In this document: in pieces, positions 17,914 through 26,749 of the stretch
Layout of the letters: every line of letters starts with the position of its first letter
How positions within the stretch are numbered: the stretch's first letter is position 1
NCBI GenBank assembly: GCA_023489485.1
Contig: JAMDCU010000067.1
Location: forward strand, 1 to 54,608
Length of the DNA stretch: 54,608 nt
Reading direction: 5' to 3'
Source: Chloroflexota bacterium
GTDB taxonomy: Bacteria; Chloroflexota; Anaerolineae; UBA4142
The notes under the pieces: generated by a model
What the model saw: the letters and a program-made list of their open reading frames with translations, nothing else
Database searches by the model: none
Told to the model about the DNA's origin: nothing
Position numbers and translations under genes: made by a program

Positions 17914-18797
17914 GGCCTGCTCTTTCGAGCTACAAACGTAATGATTCCCCCTCTCTTCAGCGCATATGCCATCTGCCGGTACGGCCACATAAGTGCGGTC
18001 GCGAGTCCAATAACCCTATGGAAATGCCTTCCCCCGAAGAGGAACTCGACGCTCAACGCAAATACTCCTTCTTCTCCTAGCACGCAAGCACTTGCTTCCA
18101 ACCGGAATCCGTGCATTTCCAGCAACTGCTCGATTACATTGTCGGTGAACAAGTGCAGATGCCTCGGAGCATCCCAGCCCGCCCATGTCCGACCAAACAG
18201 ATGGCGGGTGAAACTTCTCAAATTGGGAACAGAGAAAATTATTGCGCCGCCGTTCCTTAGTAGACGGTGACCCTCCGAGAGTGTCCCGCTAGGATCGGGC
18301 ACGTGTTCAAGCACATCCCATAGTGTGACTAGATCGCAGCTCTCCCCCGGTAAAGCAATCCGTTCGCCAGAGCCGATCAATACCTCCAGACCGTAATAGT
18401 CGCGTGCCAGCTGTGCCGCCTGCTCAACCCATTCGACTCCGACGACTCTCCACCTGTTTTCCCTGGCCCTATCGAGAAAGCTCCCTGTTCCGCAGCCAAT
18501 GTCCAATAGCCGGCCTCGCTGAGGCACAAATCGTTCGACGAAAGCAATCTGAATGTCAAGCGCCCTCCGCAGCCTCCAGGCCTCCAGGCGCGTTTTTGGG
18601 TCCGTGATGTAGTGAGCTTCATAGTTGCTCGGATAATATTTGATGAGCTCAGAGAGATTCGGACGGGGATTGAGAAATATCAATCCACATTGCGAGCATA
18701 CAGAGTACTCGAAAAGCTCTCCGCCGAACCGGTCTGCTCGGCGGAGAAATGGAACAGGAGATGATGCACCGCAAACGTTACAAGCCACGTGTTCCAC
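17910..18797 (-). CDS. Class I SAM-dependent methyltransferase with N-terminal zinc-knuckle
   Basis: Residues 6-9 and about 34-37 are CNVC and CSQC, a likely zinc site seen in methyltransferases of sugar pathways. The SAM fold follows: motif I LLDIGCGTGSFLDRA (about 97), VVGVEWVEQAAQLA, acidic VTLWDVLEHVPDPSGTL, and the post-motif III AIIFSVPNLRSFTRHLFG. It probably methylates a sugar, or a nucleotide-linked or lipid-linked glycan intermediate in the cytosol. GTG start at 18797 overlaps the end of the GT2 gene by 20 bases. This is the intact methyltransferase of the locus, unlike the broken copy at 2564-3270. Confidence 0.86.
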   Translation of the reverse strand: MEHVACNVCGASSPVPFLRRADRFGGELFEYSVCSQCGLIFLNPRPNLSELIKYYPSNYEAHYITDPKTRLEAWRLRRALDIQIAFVERFVPQRGRLLDIGCGTGSFLDRARENRWRVVGVEWVEQAAQLARDYYGLEVLIGSGERIALPGESCDLVTLWDVLEHVPDPSGTLSEGHRLLRNGGAIIFSVPNLRSFTRHLFGRTWAGWDAPRHLHLFTDNVIEQLLEMHGFRLEASACVLGEEGVFALSVEFLFGGRHFHRVIGLATALMWPYRQMAYALKRGGIITFVARKSRP

Positions 18798-19692
18798 GGC
18801 AAACCTGTTCCTTTTGCCTAATCAGCCGGGCTCCTTCTCGCGCTCCCCTCCAGAAATCTGCCAGGTGCGCCGCATTACCTTTAGCTGTCTCTCGGGCAGT
18901 CGCCCAAATCAAAAAGGTCCCTAGCATCCATACGGGAAAACGATTATCTTTCCTATAGAACAGAACCGTATTCCGTCCCATGTACCACCACCACTTCGAG
19001 GAGTACTGGCCAAAACTCTTTGAGACCTTGTGCAAAATCCGGGCGTCCGGAACATACCCGATCGTGAGCTCCGCTGCCCGTGCCCGAAAGCAAAAGTCAT
19101 AGTCTTCCCAATAACTCACAAATTGCTCGTCAAATAATCCTACACGCTCAAAAACATGCCGCCTCACCATAAGCGCACAACCTGTGGCATACTCTAGAGG
19201 ATAGGGCTTGTTCCACTGAGGACCGTCTAGGGTGCCCCGGCCCCAAACGCCGTAGCCAAGCATTACGACCGAAGGGGGAAACCTTCGCCACCTCGCCCCG
19301 GCGGCCCATATTCGATGAGGAGCGGAATGAAACAGGATCTTGGGCACAGAGATATCCCATTCGGCCGAGCGTAGAGCCATCACCGATCCGGGTTCAACGA
19401 TCACATCGTTGTTCAGCACAAGGACCCGTTCGGCGCCAAGTGCCAGCGCCTTTTCAATTCCGGCATTGAATCCACCGGCAAATCCCAGATTTCGACGCAA
19501 GCCTAAAATTGTCAGTCTCGGGCAGGCTGCTTGGATTTCGCGAACAGAGTCATCTTGTGAACCGTTGTCCACGACGATAATCTGATCCTCAAACACCTCG
19601 CGGGGAACAAGAGAGCGCACGCACTCAATCGTGTCCTCCGATCGTTCCCAGTTGACCACTACCACAGCCTGGCCCCAATTTACGCCTGACAC
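18778..19692 (-). CDS. GT2 glycosyltransferase (rhamnosyltransferase-like)
   Basis: GT-A fold enzyme: VVVVNWERSEDTIECVRSL, QIIVVDNGSQDDS, LRRNLGFAGGFNAGIEKAL, then VLVLNNDVIVEP as the metal/nucleotide site and FVSYWEDYDFCFRA for the catalytic base region. This arrangement matches the WcaE/RfbN-like rhamnosyltransferase group, although donor specificity cannot be fixed. The GTG at 19692 is chosen because AGGA precedes it and it clears the stop of the previous gene by eight bases; the frame to 19758 would overlap it. It ends within the methyltransferase start, so the two are coupled. Confidence 0.87.
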   Translation of the reverse strand: MSGVNWGQAVVVVNWERSEDTIECVRSLVPREVFEDQIIVVDNGSQDDSVREIQAACPRLTILGLRRNLGFAGGFNAGIEKALALGAERVLVLNNDVIVEPGSVMALRSAEWDISVPKILFHSAPHRIWAAGARWRRFPPSVVMLGYGVWGRGTLDGPQWNKPYPLEYATGCALMVRRHVFERVGLFDEQFVSYWEDYDFCFRARAAELTIGYVPDARILHKVSKSFGQYSSKWWWYMGRNTVLFYRKDNRFPVWMLGTFLIWATARETAKGNAAHLADFWRGAREGARLIRQKEQVCRGTRGL

Positions 19693-19700
19693 GCTGAATC

Positions 19701-20909
19701 CTAAGCTACATTGTAAATCTGAACGAAATCTCGCACCAGACGATCCCAGCGGTAGCACTGACTCGCAGCGCGGGCGGTGTTCGCCATCGACTCACGGCGC
19801 GCCGGGTCTTGGAGTGCAGCCATGATTCCGTCGGCCAGCGCTTGAGCACTTCCTGGCTGCACCAGTATCCCAACGCGGCCGTTGGCTATCATAGCGGCAC
19901 GGTCGCCTACGTCTCCGGTCACCACGGGGACTCCCATTGCGAGGCTCTCAACGATCTTGAGAGGGCTGCGCGCGCGCGCCGCATAGTCATCATATACTGG
20001 ATCCACGGATAGTTCACTGGCAGCAAAGATGGGAGCCACCGCGGCCGGGTCGACACGCCCTGCCAATACAACCGACGAAGACAGTTCACGGTCTCGAATC
20101 ATCCGAGCAAACTTGTCATAGTCGTCCCCGCCACCCACGACCAGGAGTACCGCCGAAGGAACGGAGCGCCGAACTTGCTCAAAAGCCTCCAAGAGGAGGC
20201 CAATCGGATGATTGGTCAAACTTATGCTGCCGAGATACAGCACAACGCGCCGATTGTCCAATCCCCAACGACGGCGAACTGATTCTATCTCCGGCGCGGC
20301 CAGGGGTCGAAACCGGTCCGGGTCGAAACCATTCGGAATCAGACGCACTCTATGCGGGGGTACTCCCATGCGGAGGCAGCGGTCACGAAGAAAGCTGGTA
20401 TTCACCGTGATGCCCCGGGCCACTCCGGGAAGGTTACTTTCCCACCATCGAACGATACTCCTCTGCCACTCCGACCCGAACCGATTGGACGCCGCCTCAT
20501 CATCATCGCAATCCAAATACAGCTTGCGGCTCCCGAGCCAGCTGCTTAGCCATCCGGCGAGGCCGTTCATAGGCTGCGCCTTGGCTATGTGAATGACATC
20601 GGCTTGGCGGCTCAGCGCGATTCGGGCAAGTGCTGCAGTCGCTGCGGCTGTGACTCTCACCAGCTCTAGTGAGCCGAAATATTGCCGGCGGTTCCCGCCC
20701 GCGTCCTCATATACATGCATCTGCCCGACGTATGTAACCCTAACACCGTCCTGAATGAACTCTCGCTGACGCAGGGACAACCATGCAGGGTGAAGCGCTG
20801 CGATTTCGACCTTAAATCCAAGTCTGACCATTTGCCGCGCCAAGGGCCAATATCGTCCCAACCCCGACGGATAACCCAAGCTTTGCGTCAGCAAGAACAG
20901 AACTTGCAA
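19701..20909 (-). CDS. GT4 glycosyltransferase
   Basis: GT-B enzyme beginning MQVLFLLTQSLGYPSGLGRY. The N-terminal half includes ADVIHIAKAQPMNG and LYLDCDDDEA. The C-terminal half has VVLYLGSISLTNHPIGLLLE, LLVVGGGDDYDKF and the donor-site SPLKIVESLAMGVPVVTG (E-x7 type). Start is TTG at 20909, supported by an excellent GGAGG four bases upstream, so the weak codon is credible. It lies 71 bases from the next GT4 gene and eight bases from the GT2 gene. Confidence 0.9.
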   Translation of the reverse strand: MQVLFLLTQSLGYPSGLGRYWPLARQMVRLGFKVEIAALHPAWLSLRQREFIQDGVRVTYVGQMHVYEDAGGNRRQYFGSLELVRVTAAATAALARIALSRQADVIHIAKAQPMNGLAGWLSSWLGSRKLYLDCDDDEAASNRFGSEWQRSIVRWWESNLPGVARGITVNTSFLRDRCLRMGVPPHRVRLIPNGFDPDRFRPLAAPEIESVRRRWGLDNRRVVLYLGSISLTNHPIGLLLEAFEQVRRSVPSAVLLVVGGGDDYDKFARMIRDRELSSSVVLAGRVDPAAVAPIFAASELSVDPVYDDYAARARSPLKIVESLAMGVPVVTGDVGDRAAMIANGRVGILVQPGSAQALADGIMAALQDPARRESMANTARAASQCYRWDRLVRDFVQIYNVA

Positions 20910-20980
20910 GAACCCTCCAGATGCATCTGTCCTTTTTCGTGCTTCATGAGCCGATAGTTCGCGTCCTTGGTCTTTCCTGT

Positions 20981-22171
20981 TCAGAGGACTCTTGGGGAAC
21001 GAGTGCCTGGTGCAGGCCGCTCAAATTCCAGCTCCTCACCTGGCGTGGCCAACTCCTCGATCAAATCTATCAGAGGCGCCCAGGAAGCCGACTGTTCCTG
21101 AAGACGGATATTCTGTGCATACTTTTCACCCAATCCATCACGGAAATACCTCACGATAGCATCGCTGAGAGCAGTGACATCTGCCGGAGGCACAATCAAT
21201 CCCGTTTCTCCATCGCGAATGGTCTCTCGCATTCCCCCGACCGAGGTGGCAATCACTGGTTTCTCAAAACCCAAGGCAATTTGTGCCACTCCGCTTTGGG
21301 TCGCTTCCAAGTAGGGAAGAGCGACCACGTCTGCAGCAGAAAAATAGACCGCTAGTTCATTATTGGGCACATATGTGCTGTGGAACATGACCACGTTCTG
21401 CAGGCCGAGCCGCTGTACTTGTTCGTGGTAGGGCCTTGCGTCCTCCCAGAACTCTCCGACGACCAAAAGGCGAACCGGGATTTGCTCGCGAGTTCGAGGC
21501 ATGGCATCTATCAGGTATCGCAGACCCTTGTATCGTCTGACAAATCCAAAGAAGAGCGCAACGGGCTCATGTTCCTCTAGTCCGAGCCGAGCGCGTGCTT
21601 CGCGGGAAGACAATGGCATGCGGCAAAATACGTCGTATGGTGGATGGCTGACCCCCTTAATGCGCGCCCAAGGCAATGCTCTGCGTAGGAGGGCAAAGTC
21701 CTCCTCGCTCATAACAATGAAAGCCTGACTTCGCCAGAAGATGCGGCGAGCCAAGAACCAATCGAATATGCCTCCTTCGGGAGCGATTACGTGGTGGCAG
21801 AGAAAGAGAACGCGAATCTTGGTGCGGTGGTGGACTAGCCTCGTGAGAAAGAAGAGCATCGGTGACCAGAAGGGCGTCCACCACTGTAGAATCAAGAGTT
21901 CAGGGGAATAGCTCCTTATTCTTGTGAAAGCGTGCCACCATGTGAGTGGGTTCAATGGAGTCAGTATTCGTTCGCATTCAACCTGCAAGGTGCTGGATTC
22001 AAGGCTGGGATCCAGATCTGTATTCCCGGGGTACAGCCATTTCGGGTACTGCTTCAGGTATGAAACAAAGAGTACATCATGTCGCTCTCGCAGGTGCTGT
22101 ACCAAGAGAGTAGTGTAATGGGCAATTCCTCCGCGGAACGGATAGGTCGGACCGATCAAGGCAATCTTCAA
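20981..22171 (-). CDS. GT4 glycosyltransferase
   Basis: Starts MKIALIGPTYPFRGGIAHYT, the glycine-rich acceptor loop of GT4 enzymes. CHHVIAPEGG in the middle, VALFFGFVRRYKGLRYLIDA at the start of the donor half, and VPNNELAVYFSAADVVALPY followed by TQSGVAQIALGFEKPVIAT form the nucleotide-sugar pocket. TTG at 22171 overlaps the TGA of the upstream gene as TTGA, with GGAG about ten bases before it. Sugar and linkage are unknown. Confidence 0.9.
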   Translation of the reverse strand: MKIALIGPTYPFRGGIAHYTTLLVQHLRERHDVLFVSYLKQYPKWLYPGNTDLDPSLESSTLQVECERILTPLNPLTWWHAFTRIRSYSPELLILQWWTPFWSPMLFFLTRLVHHRTKIRVLFLCHHVIAPEGGIFDWFLARRIFWRSQAFIVMSEEDFALLRRALPWARIKGVSHPPYDVFCRMPLSSREARARLGLEEHEPVALFFGFVRRYKGLRYLIDAMPRTREQIPVRLLVVGEFWEDARPYHEQVQRLGLQNVVMFHSTYVPNNELAVYFSAADVVALPYLEATQSGVAQIALGFEKPVIATSVGGMRETIRDGETGLIVPPADVTALSDAIVRYFRDGLGEKYAQNIRLQEQSASWAPLIDLIEELATPGEELEFERPAPGTRSPRVL

Positions 22172-24021
22172 GGCTGATCTCCACCAACAATCTGGAATAT
22201 CTCCACCCCATCGGAGGAGTAGACCTGACGAAAGGACGGGCTCGCTTGCAGCGCGGCAGTGTCAAACCGGTCTGCCGTGTCCGGCCCGGGCGTCTGGTGA
22301 GCTCCACTGTAAACATAAGTGAAATGAGACTCCCGGAGAGCCTCTAATACGGCGGGGTCAGTCAGATTGATGGAGACTGGTCTCGGATCGGTCAGGGGAC
22401 GGCCACGCAAAGTCACTGCAAAAGCATTAATCCAGGAGTACAGACCGTCAGGCTCTCCGCGTTCACTCCCATAAGTCAGCGGTGGGAGATTCGTTTCCCG
22501 CTGCGTCAGCAGCGGAATCCACCAGCCACCATCTGTTCCTGCAATCAGAGTTCCCCCATAGGCAGGAAAGCTGTTAACCAGAAAGCGTGCCTTCGGCGGG
22601 GTCTGTGTCCGAATCCATTCCATGGCTCGCGCGTCCGATTGAGTAAACAACTGGTAGCTAGGATCGACTTTGCCTTGCTGGAGGGTTGCCCCCCAGATGC
22701 TTGCGAGCATCATTGCCGCGATACCGACCCGCTGGAACTGGCAATGCCAATGCTCTAGTGCCCCTTGCGCGAGCCCCAGTGGATAGGCAGATAGAGGAAT
22801 CACCGTGAGGTAGAGCGCGATGTAGGCGGTAAAGGAATCAACAATTCCCGCCCCCGGAAGCCCAAACACTTGCGGTATCGCCGTCAAGACTAACAGCTGA
22901 CTCCAGACGGCGAGAAGCACAACTTGCCAATCACGCCGTGCCAACGCCGCCATCAGGCCTATGACGGCGAGCGCAAGGATTTCTCCCCTCAAGTAAAAGG
23001 GCACCGACGATGGGAGCGCTGAGTAGCCGGCGATGCGGTCCGCTCCGACAGCCCCATTGATGAACCCGGCTATATTACGGCCCAAGAATCCGTTCAACGT
23101 GTTTAGAAACCACGGAAGGACAAGAAGAAAAGCTATTCCGCTGACAGCACTTGCGATTGTGCCAACACGCCTAACTGTGCGCCAGGTCGGCTCTCGCACC
23201 CATAGTGCAACCAAGTAAGCCGAGATAAACAAAACGGCAAAAATCATTACGATGTAATGAGTGAGGGCCAGAGATGCAGTCATGAGTGCCGCTAACGTCA
23301 CCAACCTCCACTCGATTCTGCTCCTTCCCAACGCTCCCATCCAAGTCAAAAGCACAACCGGCAGAACGACTTGACCAGCCAGTTGAGGATAGCGCCCCCA
23401 ATTAGTATAAAAGGCCGGCTGCGTATTGAAAAAGCCAGTGAGCAGCGCAGCCCACAGACCCGCGACACGGTTGGTAGTCAAGCGCGTAGTGAGTAGGAAA
23501 GCAAGTGGAACGGTGGCCGCGTTCAAGATCTGTCCAACGTAGAGCAGACCTTGGGTCGTCGGGATACCTGTCAACCAATGAAAGAAAGCCACATTTGCAT
23601 GGAATCCAAAATGATAGGTGAAGGTGGCTAGTTGAGCATACGGTTGCCAGGAAGAGAAGAGCCCGCCGTGGTCGACAAGCAGCTGCGCTATCATCGTGTG
23701 CTGGTAGGAATCTCCCCATAGACCGACGGGCAAATCGCGAATGACATAGAGTCGCAGGAGGAGAACCAGTCCTATCAGCCAGAGAAAAACGAGACCGTGC
23801 CATGATGGTCTTGCCGAATTCAGAGAAGGACGCCAACCTTTGAATAATGGAACCATGAGAACGAGCGCGCAGATGGCAAGGTAGATGACCAGCGGAACAG
23901 TTCCCCAGGGCAGATGAACGAGATAAGCCAGTTCAAGGAGGAGCGGGGGGATCGCAACGCCAAGGCCGGCTGCAAGCGACAATCTCTCTGGCCAATGCAG
24001 ATTCGCATCCGGCCAGAACAC
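22168..24021 (-). CDS. Large GT-C-like membrane protein (N-terminus unresolved)
   Basis: More than ten hydrophobic helices. An early external loop has DLPVGLWGDSYQHTMIAQLL, the acidic motif position of GT-C enzymes, then YTNWGRYPQLAGQV. A soluble C-terminal domain begins near residue 440 (ARAMEWIRTQTPPKARFLV). It would transfer or handle polyprenyl-linked sugars outside the membrane. The given start is GTG at 24021, but the open frame continues upstream to a TAG near 24195. That stretch encodes another helix, IVAATAALYLLPGLALLKVF, which such proteins normally have. No ATG, GTG or TTG exists there; CTG at 24141 is the only near-start. The true N-terminus is probably longer. Confidence 0.75.
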   Translation of the reverse strand: MFWPDANLHWPERLSLAAGLGVAIPPLLLELAYLVHLPWGTVPLVIYLAICALVLMVPLFKGWRPSLNSARPSWHGLVFLWLIGLVLLLRLYVIRDLPVGLWGDSYQHTMIAQLLVDHGGLFSSWQPYAQLATFTYHFGFHANVAFFHWLTGIPTTQGLLYVGQILNAATVPLAFLLTTRLTTNRVAGLWAALLTGFFNTQPAFYTNWGRYPQLAGQVVLPVVLLTWMGALGRSRIEWRLVTLAALMTASLALTHYIVMIFAVLFISAYLVALWVREPTWRTVRRVGTIASAVSGIAFLLVLPWFLNTLNGFLGRNIAGFINGAVGADRIAGYSALPSSVPFYLRGEILALAVIGLMAALARRDWQVVLLAVWSQLLVLTAIPQVFGLPGAGIVDSFTAYIALYLTVIPLSAYPLGLAQGALEHWHCQFQRVGIAAMMLASIWGATLQQGKVDPSYQLFTQSDARAMEWIRTQTPPKARFLVNSFPAYGGTLIAGTDGGWWIPLLTQRETNLPPLTYGSERGEPDGLYSWINAFAVTLRGRPLTDPRPVSINLTDPAVLEALRESHFTYVYSGAHQTPGPDTADRFDTAALQASPSFRQVYSSDGVEIFQIVGGDQP

Positions 24022-24323
24022 CTTCAGCAGTGCCAGACCCGGCAGAAGATACAGCGCAGCTGTCGCCGCAACTATCAGTTCAATTTCTGGAAAAGTCTGT
24101 ACAAGCCAGGTCGGAATTTCGGTCTTCTCCGCCGCTATCAGTCGTCGGCCTAATAGAATATGGCAAAAGGCATCGTAACCGTGAATTCCCGCTCTCTATC
24201 GGCCCAGCCTCCGGCCATTAATGAAATCACTTCAGAAGCGGAAGCCCTCACAGATGAGTATCGGCATGCGCCGTTTGGTCGAAGCGCTCTATCCTGGTGC
24301 GCAGGCTTCCTTGGTGCACGTAA

Positions 24324-24417
24324 GCCATTATATGCGATTAGCAGGCCGGGACGAAATCGGCAGTCGCCTTCATAGGCCCCGCGGTTCAAGCCAAAGCCCA
24401 TTATGCTGTTAGCGGCC
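24324..24417. repeat. Imperfect direct repeat, two copies
   Basis: Copies at 24324-24347 and 24396-24417, 72 bases apart start to start, share the pattern GCC(C)ATTA..TGC..TTAGC.GGCC with small gaps. On the minus strand each contains a -10-like box: TATAAT (24332-24327) and CATAAT (24405-24400). They may be repeated promoter or regulator-binding units. Confidence 0.45.
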
Positions 24418-24428
24418 TGGATTGTCAC
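24400..24428 (-). promoter_or_regulatory. Candidate sigma70-type promoter upstream of the 24.0 kb gene
   Basis: Minus strand: GTGACA (24428-24423), 17-base spacer, CATAAT (24405-24400), each five of six to consensus. Initiation near 24393 would give a leader of about 250-370 bases before the gene ending at 22168. A second, perfect TATAAT lies at 24332-24327, but its -35 (TTCGTC) is poor. Confidence 0.45.
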
Positions 24429-24478
24429 ACTTTCTCTGAACGACACGCTCCAAGGCCGCGAGTGCACCCTGGCTTCAG

Positions 24479-26749
24479 TTATTCTCTCACACCAAGGAAC
24501 TCAATTGAACGGATAGTGACGTTCACGTTGGCTATTGCACCCGGGTCCAAACGAAGACCGGTAACCGGCCCGCTCCAACTCCAACTTGGAAACGAAGCGA
24601 GGCGAACGAGATAGAGATGGTCTTGGCCATCGGCCACTGCATTAAACAGAACACTCTTCTCCTCAGTGAAGCTGTCGTTACCCGAACGCCAGAAGAGCTG
24701 AACGCCGAGAGTCTGTTTCGCGCCTTCCTCAGAGGTCCTATTTGTACTGTATTCCGCCACAGTCATACTTATAGCCAGGTATGTCACGGATTGCGGATTT
24801 ATCTCCACGTCAAGATTCTGCAACTGAGGATCCTGCCCGGATGTTCGGATATGCCATCCTTCTGGGCGAGTCTCCGACAACGGAATATCATTCCGAGTTT
24901 CCCATCCCATTAGAGTGCTGGCTGAGAGGAACGACCACTGAGCAACTAGAGAGGTATGTTGGGATTTCAGAATCTGACTCTTATCTTGCCCCCAAAGGTA
25001 CGGAACATATCCCAAATTCACTTTAAATGGAGCCCCGACAGGATAAGATTCGGGTTCTCCTTTCTGAAGGATGACGAACCCACCGACAGTCTCAACCGGA
25101 TGGTAGTTTCTCTGCAAATACTCCGCTACGAGAAAACTGCGCAAGTTCCGATCCACCCCGGCAATCGCATCCCACCCCGTGTTAGATCGGTAGAGTACGT
25201 ACTCCGGCGGCCGGAGTGCCAGGGCGTTAATAACCTCATGTTGATTCTCGCCAGTGATTACATGATGGGTGGCGTAGAACCGCGTCGGACTTGTATGATT
25301 GGTGAGAAAAAACAGTGCACCATGATCAGTAAAATCCCAGAAAGATTCGGCTTTTCCAAGAAACGCCACGACCCTCTCTAGCGATCGCTCCTGCTCTTGA
25401 GGAATATACAGCGGGCCTATCCGCTCAATCTTGGATTGTACCCATGAAGGATCGATGGTGATCCGATTCTTATCCGGCAATCGATTCACAATGCTTGGCA
25501 GGCTCGCGTAGGAGATATCTTGAGTCGGAACTTCCAGTGGAATGGGAAGCATAAGTGCCAGACCAAGTGCGGCCGCGATCGGCACTTGTAGTCTATTCTG
25601 CCTTTTGGCATCCGCAGCGTGCAAAAGGAGAACTGCCAAAAGGAGCGGGGCAAACTGAGACCCAGCCTCTAGAGCGTACCCGCCGCTATAGCCACTGACA
25701 ACGCCCCTATTGAATAGAGCTGGATTGGAAACCAAAAGCAGTAATATGACCCAATGTGCTGGAGCCCACCGCTTTCTGACAAAGACCAACGACAGCGCCA
25801 CGATGGCGAGTATACTGCCCAGTGGGGACAGAAATGCGTCCCGTACCTGGATGAAACCCTCTGCAGATATCGGATAGGGCATTCCATCCCAGTCTCGATA
25901 CGTTTGCAGAATTTGAAGATGCCAGTTTAGGAAAGGACCCAAACCATTCACGGCAGCAAAGTAGAGCATAACTATGGACAAACAGACAAGGAGAGGAAGA
26001 CTATAGACAAAGAGGGGCTTTGTCATCTGTTTTGTTCGCTCGCTGAACCAGCGCGCAACAATTAGCGCTGCACTTGAGCACACGCTTACCACGCCTACGT
26101 CGAAAGAAGTGGCCAGTGCAATGAAGGAGAGTATGCTTGCCGCTCCTACCCAGGCGGCGGATCCCCGACGCACGTGTAGAACGAGACATATGATAGCGGC
26201 GAGCGCTGGGACAATCCTCCAGTCGTAGAACATGGGAATGAATCCAACGAGAGCAAGTAGAGAATACAAGAGTGCCCAAGCACCTCCCAAACAAACGAGA
26301 GCCAAGTAATAAGTTGCTACGAGGGCTAGTGGAGATAGCAATTGCTCTAGTGTGCGTAGCCCGGCGATTGTCGGTCCGAATAGCCGGAAAGCCGCCAGGG
26401 CCACACCGGGATCCCGTAGAAAACCGTGAACAAATACGACATCTCTGTAGGGAATCTGCCCTGCCAAGATGGCTTGAGCCGGGGCTACGTTTTCTCCCTC
26501 GTGAAAGAGATCCAGGGGATAATGAATGTTAGGAGTATAGGCAAGGGCATATAGCAAAATGGGCACGCTTACACCGTAGAACCCACGCCAAAAGTGTGTA
26601 GCCGAGATTGATCCTCCTCCACGACGTTCGGATCGTAACTGAGCGAGCAGGACCACAATGCCCCCAATGACCGCTCCTCCGATGACGAGGCTCATACCCC
26701 ACCAGGAAGAACTCTCGAGAACTCGATTATCTCCTTGTCTTCCTTCCAA
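24479..26749 (-). CDS. Large GT-C-like membrane protein with C-terminal sandwich domain
   Basis: About ten helices in the first 430 residues. The first external loop contains PLDLFHEGENVAPAQAILAG and then PYRDVVFVHGFLRDPG, a conserved block in a family of uncharacterised GT-C-like proteins. An extracytoplasmic alpha/beta domain follows (YVLYRSNTGWDAIAG). The last 180 residues are a beta-sandwich resembling carbohydrate-binding modules (GVQLFWRSGNDSF, VTGLRLDPGAIANVNVTIRS). It is probably a membrane glycosyltransferase with a glycan-binding tail. The frame begins at TTG 26749, immediately after the TAG of the upstream gene and in the same frame; no good ribosome site precedes it. ATG at 26695 with GGTGGGG upstream is an alternative start. 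Confidence 0.72.
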   Translation of the reverse strand: MEGRQGDNRVLESSSWWGMSLVIGGAVIGGIVVLLAQLRSERRGGGSISATHFWRGFYGVSVPILLYALAYTPNIHYPLDLFHEGENVAPAQAILAGQIPYRDVVFVHGFLRDPGVALAAFRLFGPTIAGLRTLEQLLSPLALVATYYLALVCLGGAWALLYSLLALVGFIPMFYDWRIVPALAAIICLVLHVRRGSAAWVGAASILSFIALATSFDVGVVSVCSSAALIVARWFSERTKQMTKPLFVYSLPLLVCLSIVMLYFAAVNGLGPFLNWHLQILQTYRDWDGMPYPISAEGFIQVRDAFLSPLGSILAIVALSLVFVRKRWAPAHWVILLLLVSNPALFNRGVVSGYSGGYALEAGSQFAPLLLAVLLLHAADAKRQNRLQVPIAAALGLALMLPIPLEVPTQDISYASLPSIVNRLPDKNRITIDPSWVQSKIERIGPLYIPQEQERSLERVVAFLGKAESFWDFTDHGALFFLTNHTSPTRFYATHHVITGENQHEVINALALRPPEYVLYRSNTGWDAIAGVDRNLRSFLVAEYLQRNYHPVETVGGFVILQKGEPESYPVGAPFKVNLGYVPYLWGQDKSQILKSQHTSLVAQWSFLSASTLMGWETRNDIPLSETRPEGWHIRTSGQDPQLQNLDVEINPQSVTYLAISMTVAEYSTNRTSEEGAKQTLGVQLFWRSGNDSFTEEKSVLFNAVADGQDHLYLVRLASFPSWSWSGPVTGLRLDPGAIANVNVTIRSIEFLGVRE

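Larger units (their letters stand above)
24022..24478. other. Non-coding stretch with promoter elements and direct repeats
   Basis: Between two GT-C-like genes. The left part (24022-24141) is probably the missing 5' coding end of the left-hand gene. The rest holds a minus-strand promoter and an imperfect direct repeat, both listed separately. Short open frames here, such as 105 codons at 24150-24467 minus, show no recognisable protein features. Confidence 0.5.

Noticed and set aside
24324-24417. Integron attC-type site
   Set aside because: GTTAGC-like ends are present, but there is no matching RYYYAAC partner at suitable spacing and no cassette-like structure or integrase.
24150-24467. Minus-strand open frame of 105 codons
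   Set aside because: No domain, signal or convincing ribosome site; it covers promoter elements and the start problem of the adjacent gene.
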